The notes under the pieces are model-generated. The model had not been told where the DNA came from. It was given only the letters and a program-made list of their open reading frames with translations, and did no database searches. This document shows positions 1 through 8,571 of a DNA stretch of 64,000 bases, piece after piece. This DNA is from Candidatus Gastranaerophilales bacterium (GTDB taxonomy: Bacteria; Cyanobacteriota; Vampirovibrionia; Gastranaerophilales; Gastranaerophilaceae): assembly GCA_910587055.1 (NCBI GenBank), contig CAJUKY010000001.1:124001-188000 (forward strand), in the 5' to 3' direction. How positions within the stretch are numbered: position 1 is the first letter of the stretch; each line of letters starts with the position of its first letter. The translations under genes and the position numbers were made by a program.

Positions 1-2433
1 TTTGTTTATAACGGCACGCGCAGTTTTAATACCGTCCAAATCAACATCTTTAAACCTTGTATATAAAGCATTTACAAGATCTGAGTTATCTTTATCAATA
101 ATATTATTAAAGCCCTCTTTTAATTGTGTTAAAAGAGCGCTAGCTTCATTTTTGGGTTCATTCGGTTCATTAATACCGAGGCCCGTAAGTCCTTTATACT
201 TAAGTTCTTCGTCGTATTCGGCTTTGCCTTCTTTATCAAATTCCACAAAGTCATCATGAGGGAACAGCGCTTTTACAACGCCGTATTTCATAATATCGGA
301 TGTAACAATATCCGTTACAAATTTACCGTATTCAGTGAAATGGACAGCGTTTCCGCCTTTAAATATTTTTTGTCCGGCAGGCATTTTTGCGTCTAATTTA
401 CCCAGAACAGACATTACATACTTCTGCATTGAATCCTTATAAAGGCTTTTTGCATCCTGCGGCATTTTTTCAAGAAGTTCCGCTTTGGAAGCATGTTCAT
501 CAATATTTTTGCCTGTAGGTCTAGGGGTAATTTGAGGCATTGATAAAACTGCCGTTAAATCAGGTGCAAATTCTACACTTTCAAGCGGAAAATCAACAAT
601 TGCATCAAGCAAAATTTTATCATCTGATTTATTTTTGAATTTTTCATTGAAATTTTTATTAAATTCAGGCGTGTTGATAATATAAGACAAACTGTTTATT
701 TCGGCATTACTCATTTTATGTTTCCTGCCGATTTCATTAAGCGCAGCAGCTCCTTTTTGGCCTATATTTTTTGCAATATGCTCAACAAGGGCATCATCTG
801 TTAATTTTGTCCAGTATGAAGCAATATTGTAATAATAATTTTTAACCTGTTTATTCCCCACAATATTAGCAGGATCGTTTGAAGGATTTGAAATATTTGC
901 CTTAAATAAGTCTACTTCGCCATCCCAATTGTTTACGCCTCCTGACAGAGATTTAGTTGTAATTGAATAGTGAGGAAACTGCAAAAATGTATCATAACCT
1001 TTTTTAACTTTAGAAGGTTTATGTCTATGAATTTCTGAAGCATAGCCTTCTTCCTGCAATTGTTTTAAGCTTGCGCCTCTTGTCTGAAATCTTGCATCTT
1101 CAGGATCAACTTCAAAATAAAATGGCTGCACGGAATCCTGATGGGTTGCAATATCATAGTGATTTTCAAGATCCTGATTTGTATAATTCGTAATCAGATT
1201 TGTTAAATCATCTGCTTCATCGCCCGCAAGTCTTTTATCGTAGAATTGAATATATGTAGGTTTTGTTTCATCATAATCAGGGTTGGGTTTACGTTCTGAG
1301 AACCTGTCATTTTCTTCTGTTTCAATATATTTCGGGTTAACTATTTTAAATCTTACACTATCGAGCATAACTTGAGATTTTTTATACTCTTCAGGCTTTG
1401 CATCTTTATTTTTTGGAGGAACAATTGTATCCGGTAAAATACCCAGTTTTACCTTGCCATTCGGAGCATTTGTTTTATCAAATTTAATCCAGTTATAGAA
1501 AGGAGATTCCATGCCATGTTTTAAAACATGGTGAAGCTGCGGAGCTTCAAGCCCGAAGGATGTAAAAGCACCATCCGTTACATATGTTTTGCCCGCATCA
1601 AACATTGCGGTTTGAAGGTCTTTAAAATCTTCAAGAGTACCCTTGGTGGATGCCACCTGAAAAGGATTTGCAGTCCAATATCCATGGGAAGATACATCAT
1701 CGGCACCAAAAAGCGGGGTTGTGATGATCATTTCATAGGGAGAAAGTTCGCCTTTATCTTCCTTAAGCTTTTGTATAATCCCCTGAATATCGCCGCCTGC
1801 TTTATTAAAGGTGTTTCTGACAAAATTTTCATTACCTTCTTCAACGTTATAAGCATCAGGCATAATATGGTACATCGGACCTGTTTTATTTACAAAGCCC
1901 TGTTTTTTTGAAAAATATGAATAGTTTTCAAAAGGATACGCAGAGGCAGCCTTACCTGAATCAAGCAAATAACTTGTATGCTTGTGCCCATTATCATCTG
2001 TCCATTTGGCCGCTTCTATTGCGGCATCTATATTCTTTGTTTCTTTATAGGTTTTTTTATCTAAAAGAACAAATCTGTACCCTACAGTATCTTTATTGAG
2101 CTGATACTGTTTTAATTCGTCTTCCGTTACATCAAACGGCAGGTTCAATAAACCGTTTGCGGAGCTGTCAAAGCAATTTACGGATTTATCAAGAAGAACA
2201 GGCTTTCCTGATGTGGTGAATTCTCCCGTTAATTTACCGTTTGAATCCTTTTGATTATCAACAGAAACAAGTTCAAGTGCAACTAAATACTTAGAGCTGT
2301 CATAAGGCGGTGCATAAAACCTGTACGTTCTTGCACCCGAAGCTTCAATTACGCTCTTTTGTCCCGTAAAAGATACCTTGCTGTTTTGATTATTTATATT
2401 TTGAGCAGCTCTGTTAAATGATAGTGAATCCAC
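1..2433 (-). CDS. GH13-like (alpha-amylase superfamily) protein, 3' end outside window
   Basis: Open frame of 811 codons from a GTG at 2433 (AAGAGG upstream, 7 nt spacing) running off the left edge. The start carries no signal peptide but has the F-x-G tag (SFTG, residues 21-24). Two stretches look like GH13 barrel segments: a segment around YVTDGAFTSFG resembling conserved region I, followed by a G..SPFYNWIKF segment, and an NWDGEVDLFKAN segment like the WxxxxDLxxLN element before region II. The usual region-I DxxxxNH is not intact, so the enzyme may be inactive or divergent. It lies 100 bp downstream of another GH13-type gene on the same strand. The visible part gives no reliable substrate. 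Family confidence is moderate. Confidence 0.6.
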   Translation of the reverse strand, partial: MDSLSFNRAAQNINNQNSKVSFTGQKSVIEASGARTYRFYAPPYDSSKYLVALELVSVDNQKDSNGKLTGEFTTSGKPVLLDKSVNCFDSSANGLLNLPFDVTEDELKQYQLNKDTVGYRFVLLDKKTYKETKNIDAAIEAAKWTDDNGHKHTSYLLDSGKAASAYPFENYSYFSKKQGFVNKTGPMYHIMPDAYNVEEGNENFVRNTFNKAGGDIQGIIQKLKEDKGELSPYEMIITTPLFGADDVSSHGYWTANPFQVASTKGTLEDFKDLQTAMFDAGKTYVTDGAFTSFGLEAPQLHHVLKHGMESPFYNWIKFDKTNAPNGKVKLGILPDTIVPPKNKDAKPEEYKKSQVMLDSVRFKIVNPKYIETEENDRFSERKPNPDYDETKPTYIQFYDKRLAGDEADDLTNLITNYTNQDLENHYDIATHQDSVQPFYFEVDPEDARFQTRGASLKQLQEEGYASEIHRHKPSKVKKGYDTFLQFPHYSITTKSLSGGVNNWDGEVDLFKANISNPSNDPANIVGNKQVKNYYYNIASYWTKLTDDALVEHIAKNIGQKGAAALNEIGRKHKMSNAEINSLSYIINTPEFNKNFNEKFKNKSDDKILLDAIVDFPLESVEFAPDLTAVLSMPQITPRPTGKNIDEHASKAELLEKMPQDAKSLYKDSMQKYVMSVLGKLDAKMPAGQKIFKGGNAVHFTEYGKFVTDIVTSDIMKYGVVKALFPHDDFVEFDKEGKAEYDEELKYKGLTGLGINEPNEPKNEASALLTQLKEGFNNIIDKDNSDLVNALYTRFKDVDLDGIKTARAVINK

Positions 2434-2532
2434 AAATATTCCTCTTAAATTTCAGTTGTTCAATAGTACTATACCAATATAAAACCCAAAAATATCAAAA
2501 ATTGCCCTAAAATGTTCTAATTTTAAATTATC

Positions 2533-4407
2533 TTAAGCCGCATTCTGTGCATTTTGGTTCGGCATGGTATAAATTTGAGTGTCGGTCATATTCTGTTTGT
2601 ATACAGCCTTGGCTCCCGCTTCAATATTCGGTGTGTCAATTTCAAACACATGTGCTCTGGATGGTGCCAAATCTACAACCAATTTGTTATCATCTGCCTG
2701 GAATTGACTCTTATCGGAGTATGACGGCATTAAATTTTCAAGCTTTTGATCTTTCTTGAAACCGTTTATATTGATTGTGGCTGAATTTCTGTGGTTTACG
2801 TTTCTGTTTGCAACAACAAGAAGGGTTTTACCGTTTAGATGTCTTGCAAATGCAATAACTTCAGGATTGTTTGTGTCAAGAACAACAAAAGAACCCTTGT
2901 TTATAATTTCTTTATGAGGACCGGTTTTTAAAGCCATTGCGGATTTCATATATTCACCGATTTCAGGGTGATCTCCGCCCGGTTTTCTTGAGAAGTTGAA
3001 GATGTCGAGCCTTCCTTTGTGAACGGTGCATTCATTTGTATCAGTCTGAGTTTCAGGGTTTTTCATGCCTTCATAAGGATATAAATAATAATCGCCTGAT
3101 TGAACACCATCTACAAAATAAGGGCACATTTGAGGCAATGTTGCCTGCAGTGTGGTTGTAAGCATTACCCACGGAGCACCGCCATAGAACATCGGGCTCT
3201 GGTCATCATGGGTTGAGAATGAGCCTATTAACGTTCTTTGCCCGTCGGTCATTCTGTTGCTCATTTCAATATTTTCTTTTACATAATTATAAAGATCATC
3301 AGCTTTATTCCACTGGTTAAATATGTGCCATTGACCGTAAATAGCGTCAAATCCTGCTTTCAATAAATCTTCCGGCCTGTCATGCGGCATATTTAATTGC
3401 GGAGAAGCATCTTCATATGTGTAAGTTTCGGCAAGCCAGCCAAATTCGGGGTCTTTGCTTCTTGAATAAGGAATAATAACATTCCAGAATTCAACAGGTT
3501 TTGCCCTGCCTACGTCTGCCCTGATACCATCCATGCCAAGCCCTATGCACATATCAACATATTTTCTGTGTAATTCAACAAGTTCTTTATTTAATATACG
3601 TTTTTCTTCATTTTCCCACGGACTCATCATTCTGATATCCTGCCAGCCGCCGGGGGTCTTATCTGAACCGTCTTTTTCTTTTGCCATTAAATGAGGATTT
3701 CTTTTTGAAAAATCAACCGAAACACAGCTTGGTAAATCAAGCATAGCACTAATTCCGCGTTTGTGGCATTCATCCACAAAATACTGGCACTGTGCAAAGG
3801 CAACATCGGGATCGTTTTTATCCATTTTTACAAGGTCACGGCCCGTTCTTTGTTTATAAATAACCTCAATTGCTTTTCTTGCTTCTTCGGGCGGATTTTC
3901 ATCCACAATTTCAGGGTCGATTTTTAATAAATCGTCAGGCGCGTAAACAGAGCCTGCAGTTCCCATGGCATGAGTTTTTCCCGGAGGATGAATCGGGAGA
4001 ATGTGCAATGTATTCATCCCGAGAGCTTTAATTTCATCAAGACGGCCGACAGCATTTACAAGGTTTCCTCTGATTTCATTACCCTGAATCAAAGCGTTTC
4101 CGTCGAAGTCCTGAGCATTCATTGTTCTCGGGATAACAGCAAAAATATTGGCTTCATTATTTCTTAATTTATATCTTAAAGTATTCTGCCAGCCTGATGT
4201 ATCTGCATTTTGAACATTTTCTACAGCCTGAACGCCCTGTGCGGCATTTAACCCTATATATGCTTTTAATAAATCACTGCCCGGGAAAACGCTGACGGTT
4301 TGAGCGGTTTGAATTTGCGGTTCCTGCGCTGTTTGGGAAGCACCGCCGTTATTTTTAATATAACTCTGGAGCAAAGGGCTCATTGTAACTTTATTATTTA
4401 TTTCCAT
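2533..4407 (-). CDS. GH13 alpha-amylase-family glycosidase
   Basis: 624 residues. GH13 enzymes act on alpha-glucans by a retaining mechanism. The conserved regions are readable: region II GIRADVGR with nucleophile D298, region III LAETY with acid/base E327, and region IV THDDQ with H400/D401. Region I (LDLPSCVS, about 224-230) has lost the usual N-H. A beta-sandwich-like C-terminal part follows (about 510-600). There is no signal peptide, so it is cytoplasmic or exported by another route. The start is ATG with AGGAG 6 nt upstream. The first 14 nt overlap the end of the upstream membrane-protein gene, indicating translational coupling. Substrate could be glycogen, starch or an oligosaccharide and cannot be fixed from sequence. 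Confidence 0.85.
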   Translation of the reverse strand: MEINNKVTMSPLLQSYIKNNGGASQTAQEPQIQTAQTVSVFPGSDLLKAYIGLNAAQGVQAVENVQNADTSGWQNTLRYKLRNNEANIFAVIPRTMNAQDFDGNALIQGNEIRGNLVNAVGRLDEIKALGMNTLHILPIHPPGKTHAMGTAGSVYAPDDLLKIDPEIVDENPPEEARKAIEVIYKQRTGRDLVKMDKNDPDVAFAQCQYFVDECHKRGISAMLDLPSCVSVDFSKRNPHLMAKEKDGSDKTPGGWQDIRMMSPWENEEKRILNKELVELHRKYVDMCIGLGMDGIRADVGRAKPVEFWNVIIPYSRSKDPEFGWLAETYTYEDASPQLNMPHDRPEDLLKAGFDAIYGQWHIFNQWNKADDLYNYVKENIEMSNRMTDGQRTLIGSFSTHDDQSPMFYGGAPWVMLTTTLQATLPQMCPYFVDGVQSGDYYLYPYEGMKNPETQTDTNECTVHKGRLDIFNFSRKPGGDHPEIGEYMKSAMALKTGPHKEIINKGSFVVLDTNNPEVIAFARHLNGKTLLVVANRNVNHRNSATININGFKKDQKLENLMPSYSDKSQFQADDNKLVVDLAPSRAHVFEIDTPNIEAGAKAVYKQNMTDTQIYTMPNQNAQNAA

Positions 4408-7141
4408 TCACCGCTCCTGATGTATTTGCTTTTTCCATATATAAATGCTGGTCTTTATTCTTTTTGCCGATAAAGATTTGCGCTAAAAGTGTAACACCTA
4501 TAAGTACACCCGCAACCGGAGCAAAAATTCTCATCCATGTTTTGAAATTATACTTCTGACTTGCATTTTCAAACGCAAAATCCTTCAGAGATTTGCCCAC
4601 TTTTTGATATTTAATTGCATCCGGCTGCATTAAAGTTTCTTCGAATGCCTTTTTAATTATACCATTTTTTACATCAATTTCATCACAAACGGTGAAAAAT
4701 TCTTTGCCGTTATCCCATGCTTTTTTACAAAGCGTATTTGCAGAGTTTACATAATCCGCAACAGCAAGTTTATCAGTGTGGTTTCCGCTGCCTGCAATCA
4801 TTTTATGTTGGGCACCGCGAGAACCGATTGCCATTAAGGCTCCCCTTGTTTTATCAATGCTTTCCGCAAGGCCTTCGGTACCGCTTATTGCTTTTATGGT
4901 TTCATTGCTTAAAGGCTGGTTAAACAGCATATCATTTAATCTTCTGTAATATAAACCGTTTCCGTGAATGTAGTTTGTATTTGCAAAATCTGCAGGAGTG
5001 GATTTATGAATAATCTTTCTTGCATCGGATACAAATTCTTCAAAACTCTGGGCAACAGGATTTTTAGCTTGAAGAGCTTCCCATTGTTGTTTTAATGTGC
5101 CGTCGCTTATTCTCTTTTCTAAATCTGCAGCAAGCAATATTCTGTTGTTTGTGGCATCAATTCCGGGGAATGATTCTGCCGCCCATTTTTCAATATCAGC
5201 AACAAGACCTTTATAATGCTTGGTTGCATTGCTTGACATATCAACAAAGGTTTTTAATTCTGGAGAAAGCTCAACGGATGCTTTATTTAAAGTTTCGCTG
5301 GCATTTTTAATTAATTTATCAATAATTTCAGCTCTTTTTGTTTCATTAACGGCAGGAGTTTTTGCAAGTTTTTGAATAAATGCTTCAAATTTTCCTGAAT
5401 CTTTTGAAATATCTTCAATTGCAGCCTGTAAATAATCGGAAGCATATTCAGCATTGTTTCTCATAAGGTCTAATTGTTTTTTATCAGGTTTTGCAATATC
5501 AAAAACACAATCAACAATATTGAAATATTCTTTTCCGAATGCAAGCTCCATTGATTTTGCAATTTCTTCAATACCTGAAAGCGAAGCACTTATCTGTCTT
5601 ACATTTTTATAATTTGTTTCAACTTTTTGCATAAATGCGGGGGCAAATTTCTTTTTGCCGTTTTGAATGAATTTCTTAAATACATCTGATGTATCATCCA
5701 AAAATTCATAAGGAACGGCGGCAAGATGTTTTTTGGTTTCAATACCGCCAAGCGTACCGTCTGCATTTTTTACAATTTCATTAAATGCTTCTTCTGTTCC
5801 CTGTTTAATGCTTTCAATAATCTGAGGAATACTTCTAGTTTCATCGGCATTATTTAAACAGCTTTTAATGTATTGATTTTGAAGAGCGGAAAGGGCCTCT
5901 GCTTCAACAGTTTTAACCCCTGTATCAATAATTAGTTTTTCGTTGCTCTTTAGAGCTTCAAGAATACTTTCACCGTCATATGGAATTGAACCTTCTTTAA
6001 TCTTCTGCGCAGTTTCATTTAAAGCTTCCTGCAGTTTTGATTTTTGAATTCTTACTTCCGCAGCACCTGAAGATAAGGTGTCTGCAGTTTTTATAACAAG
6101 AGAATCACCTTCTTCTCTTGCATTTTTAACAAATAAATCAAACATATCGGAAGACAGGGTTTTTTCATCAACGGAACTTGCAAAAAGCATTTCCAAATCT
6201 TCTTTAATTTGAGGGGCAAGATTCGGGAATTTAGCTGAGATTTTACCGTCTTCAACAGCATTTACGGGGTTAAAGGCGTCTGCAAGAGAATTAAAGAACT
6301 TCTCATCAACAGAATCTACACCTTTTTTGGCGTACCGTTTTATGATTTTTGAGCCTGTTTCTCTGTCAAAGAGCGGATTTGAAGCTCTATGATTTACAAC
6401 TTTAGAGAAATTCTCAGCTTTTCTTTCAGCAGAATGTATACCATGCTGAACAATTGCACCGTCGGCATATTTTTCAATTCCGTTACAAATTAAAGCAGTT
6501 AACACAGGAGTAGCAACACCAACTGTCAACATATTCAATGTTCTGCCTTGCAGACCGATTTTTCTTCTTAATTCTTTAGCATATTCTCTTCTGTATTCCA
6601 TGTCTTCAGGAAGATTTAGCTTATCCGCCAGTTTATCAAGTTCTTCATCGGTTTCTAATGCAGGAATATACTGGTTATCAAGAAGCAAGTCTTTCTTTCT
6701 TCCCATAGAATCAACATATTTCTGGTTAATATCAACACCGAAGCGTGCCTTTATGGGAGCCGCAATAAATATTTTCTGCCATAAATGCATCATGGAAAGA
6801 AATACGCCCGCACCTGCAAATTCCATTAATTTTGCCTTAGGGGTGCTTTTTTTGGTTAAAAGATAGGTTGCAATACCAAGCGCGCCAATTTTCATACCTA
6901 AATCGTTCATTCTTCCTAATGAACAATCATCGCCTTCGCCGTCTTTTAAAGCTTTTGTAAGTTTTACAACATCTTTGCCCAAATCACCGACAGCAGAACC
7001 TGCTTTTTCTATAGGATTTTGATGAACAAGATATCCTTTAGGATTTTGAGCGGTTTTTGTATTTGAGTATGTGAAAAAATGCTCAAACAATTTTTGCTCA
7101 TAAGCTTGCATATTCACGTTATTAGAGGAATTGTTTATCAT
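4394..7141 (-). CDS. large membrane-associated protein of unknown function
   Basis: 915 residues, family not recognised. Hydrophobic segments lie near the N-terminus (about 85-98, 108-130 and 205-222), and a clear C-terminal transmembrane helix (about 878-897) is followed by a lysine-rich tail. The middle 600 residues are mostly charged and helical, with coiled-coil character and no catalytic motif I can name. It overlaps the upstream gene by one base (TAATG) and the downstream GH13 gene by 14 nt, so it belongs to one four-gene transcription unit. The layout resembles the upstream neighbour (membrane helices at both ends), suggesting a membrane scaffold made together with the GH13 proteins. 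That role is inference. Confidence 0.8.
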   Translation of the reverse strand: MINNSSNNVNMQAYEQKLFEHFFTYSNTKTAQNPKGYLVHQNPIEKAGSAVGDLGKDVVKLTKALKDGEGDDCSLGRMNDLGMKIGALGIATYLLTKKSTPKAKLMEFAGAGVFLSMMHLWQKIFIAAPIKARFGVDINQKYVDSMGRKKDLLLDNQYIPALETDEELDKLADKLNLPEDMEYRREYAKELRRKIGLQGRTLNMLTVGVATPVLTALICNGIEKYADGAIVQHGIHSAERKAENFSKVVNHRASNPLFDRETGSKIIKRYAKKGVDSVDEKFFNSLADAFNPVNAVEDGKISAKFPNLAPQIKEDLEMLFASSVDEKTLSSDMFDLFVKNAREEGDSLVIKTADTLSSGAAEVRIQKSKLQEALNETAQKIKEGSIPYDGESILEALKSNEKLIIDTGVKTVEAEALSALQNQYIKSCLNNADETRSIPQIIESIKQGTEEAFNEIVKNADGTLGGIETKKHLAAVPYEFLDDTSDVFKKFIQNGKKKFAPAFMQKVETNYKNVRQISASLSGIEEIAKSMELAFGKEYFNIVDCVFDIAKPDKKQLDLMRNNAEYASDYLQAAIEDISKDSGKFEAFIQKLAKTPAVNETKRAEIIDKLIKNASETLNKASVELSPELKTFVDMSSNATKHYKGLVADIEKWAAESFPGIDATNNRILLAADLEKRISDGTLKQQWEALQAKNPVAQSFEEFVSDARKIIHKSTPADFANTNYIHGNGLYYRRLNDMLFNQPLSNETIKAISGTEGLAESIDKTRGALMAIGSRGAQHKMIAGSGNHTDKLAVADYVNSANTLCKKAWDNGKEFFTVCDEIDVKNGIIKKAFEETLMQPDAIKYQKVGKSLKDFAFENASQKYNFKTWMRIFAPVAGVLIGVTLLAQIFIGKKNKDQHLYMEKANTSGAVNGNK

Positions 7142-8400
7142 TAATTCTCCACATAATCTTTTTTGTAGTCTATCTGGCTTTCTGACGGTTTTTTATCAAT
7201 CTTATAGCCGCGTTTAACATTCAAAAGACCGAGCACCGTAGATGCTGCAGCGCCTATAATTAAGCCTCTGCCGACAATTTTGGATTTTACGGATGTACCG
7301 TTCCATAAAGATTTTGAAGCATCTTTTAATGTTCTTACAAAATCAACCGGCACTTTCGTTATAAATTCTTTAAACTTAGGCTTGTTCGGGAAACTTCCGA
7401 AGTTTGCAAAATCTTTCTGAGCAGCAAGCGCTACACCTGTTGCAGCCCACAGGAATGAAGAAATGCTCTTGGCTGCCATTGCTTTTGTTAAAGCTTTTTT
7501 AATCAGGGGTTGAACTACCTGATCGGGTGCATTTAAAGGTTCATCACAGCCGAGCTTTTTCTTTGCAATATCATCATAATATTGATATCTGTTGCCTTCT
7601 TCTTCACCTTTTTTATTAATTAAATCCCATCTCGGGAAATCAACGCTTTCAAATACCCTGTGGAATTCGGTTGAAGTCTTTTCTTCACCATTTTCAGGCA
7701 ATTCGCTTATCACCTTTTTATAAGGCATAGCCATATCTACACCGGTTAAAGCTTCCGTGCCTTTTTCCATAACTTTTCCGCCGAGCCACTTCATAACGGC
7801 ATAAAAAGCAACACCCAACGCAGCACCCTTGCCTATCATTTTAGAGGCTTTTGCATCGGACGGATTAAAGAATTTACTTGCAGCCACCGTGGTTGCAACC
7901 ATCATGACAGAACCTACAATATAGGGTATCATACCAAGAGATAAGTATTCATAAAAATTACTGTTTTTTGAACCCCTCATACCTTTTGGAGCATAAGAAA
8001 AAATGCTTTTTGTAATCTTATCAGCTACAATTCTTGCGCCTGTAAGCGGGGTTTTTTTGATAATATGGTCTTCGCTTCCGTGGTTAGATTCACCCTCAAT
8101 AAAATATCCGGAAGGAACAGCGCCCACACCCTCTATATAGGCAGAAGCAGGTTTTGATATTGTTTGAGCCTGTTTTAATTCCGGCGCATAACCTTGAGTT
8201 GTCTGCATAGGCTTTTGTATCTGAGTTTTAGGTGCTAAATTTTGAGAAGATTCAATATTTGCATTCTGTGCGGGTGAATTTTGCACATTAGACTCTGTCT
8301 TATTTGCACCGTTATTATTGTTTATATAAGCACCGTTTAAGGAGGAAACCCCCTTAAATGCCTGTAAATTATTAATATTCCGTTTTATGGATAATGTCAT
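7141..8400 (-). CDS. F-x-G-tagged membrane protein of unknown function
   Basis: 419 residues, first gene of the minus-strand unit that continues into two GH13 genes. The N-terminus carries AFKG (14-17) and then an Asn/Gln-rich, probably disordered stretch to about residue 100. Hydrophobic segments at about 154-172 and 185-205 and two near 300-320 and 375-395 suggest several membrane passes. No domain recognised. The start is ATG with a weak GGAAAG upstream, and a TATAAT lies further upstream in the 171-bp divergent region shared with the TPR-NTPase gene. Similar bipartite membrane proteins occur at 36745-38039. Confidence 0.75.
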   Translation of the reverse strand: MTLSIKRNINNLQAFKGVSSLNGAYINNNNGANKTESNVQNSPAQNANIESSQNLAPKTQIQKPMQTTQGYAPELKQAQTISKPASAYIEGVGAVPSGYFIEGESNHGSEDHIIKKTPLTGARIVADKITKSIFSYAPKGMRGSKNSNFYEYLSLGMIPYIVGSVMMVATTVAASKFFNPSDAKASKMIGKGAALGVAFYAVMKWLGGKVMEKGTEALTGVDMAMPYKKVISELPENGEEKTSTEFHRVFESVDFPRWDLINKKGEEEGNRYQYYDDIAKKKLGCDEPLNAPDQVVQPLIKKALTKAMAAKSISSFLWAATGVALAAQKDFANFGSFPNKPKFKEFITKVPVDFVRTLKDASKSLWNGTSVKSKIVGRGLIIGAAASTVLGLLNVKRGYKIDKKPSESQIDYKKDYVEN

Positions 8401-8558
8401 TAAACAGACTTTCCGAAACTAACACACAATTATATAAAGGAACGTAAAACTATTTTTTTGTCATCATGAATTTTAAAAAACTGAAAAAATTTACATTCTT
8501 TAACATATTAACAGGCCAACAGAATTTTATACTTCGGGCAAAAATTGTAAAAATGTTG

Positions 8559-8571
8559 TAAAATATTATTT
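8559..8571 (+). promoter_or_regulatory. -10 hexamer 7 nt before ATG (leaderless type)
   Basis: TAAAAT at 8559-8564 preceded by TTG; the start codon follows after 7 nt with no Shine-Dalgarno sequence. The same arrangement is seen at 26806, 30765, 44013 and, on the minus strand, 25092. No good -35 box is visible. Confidence 0.55.
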
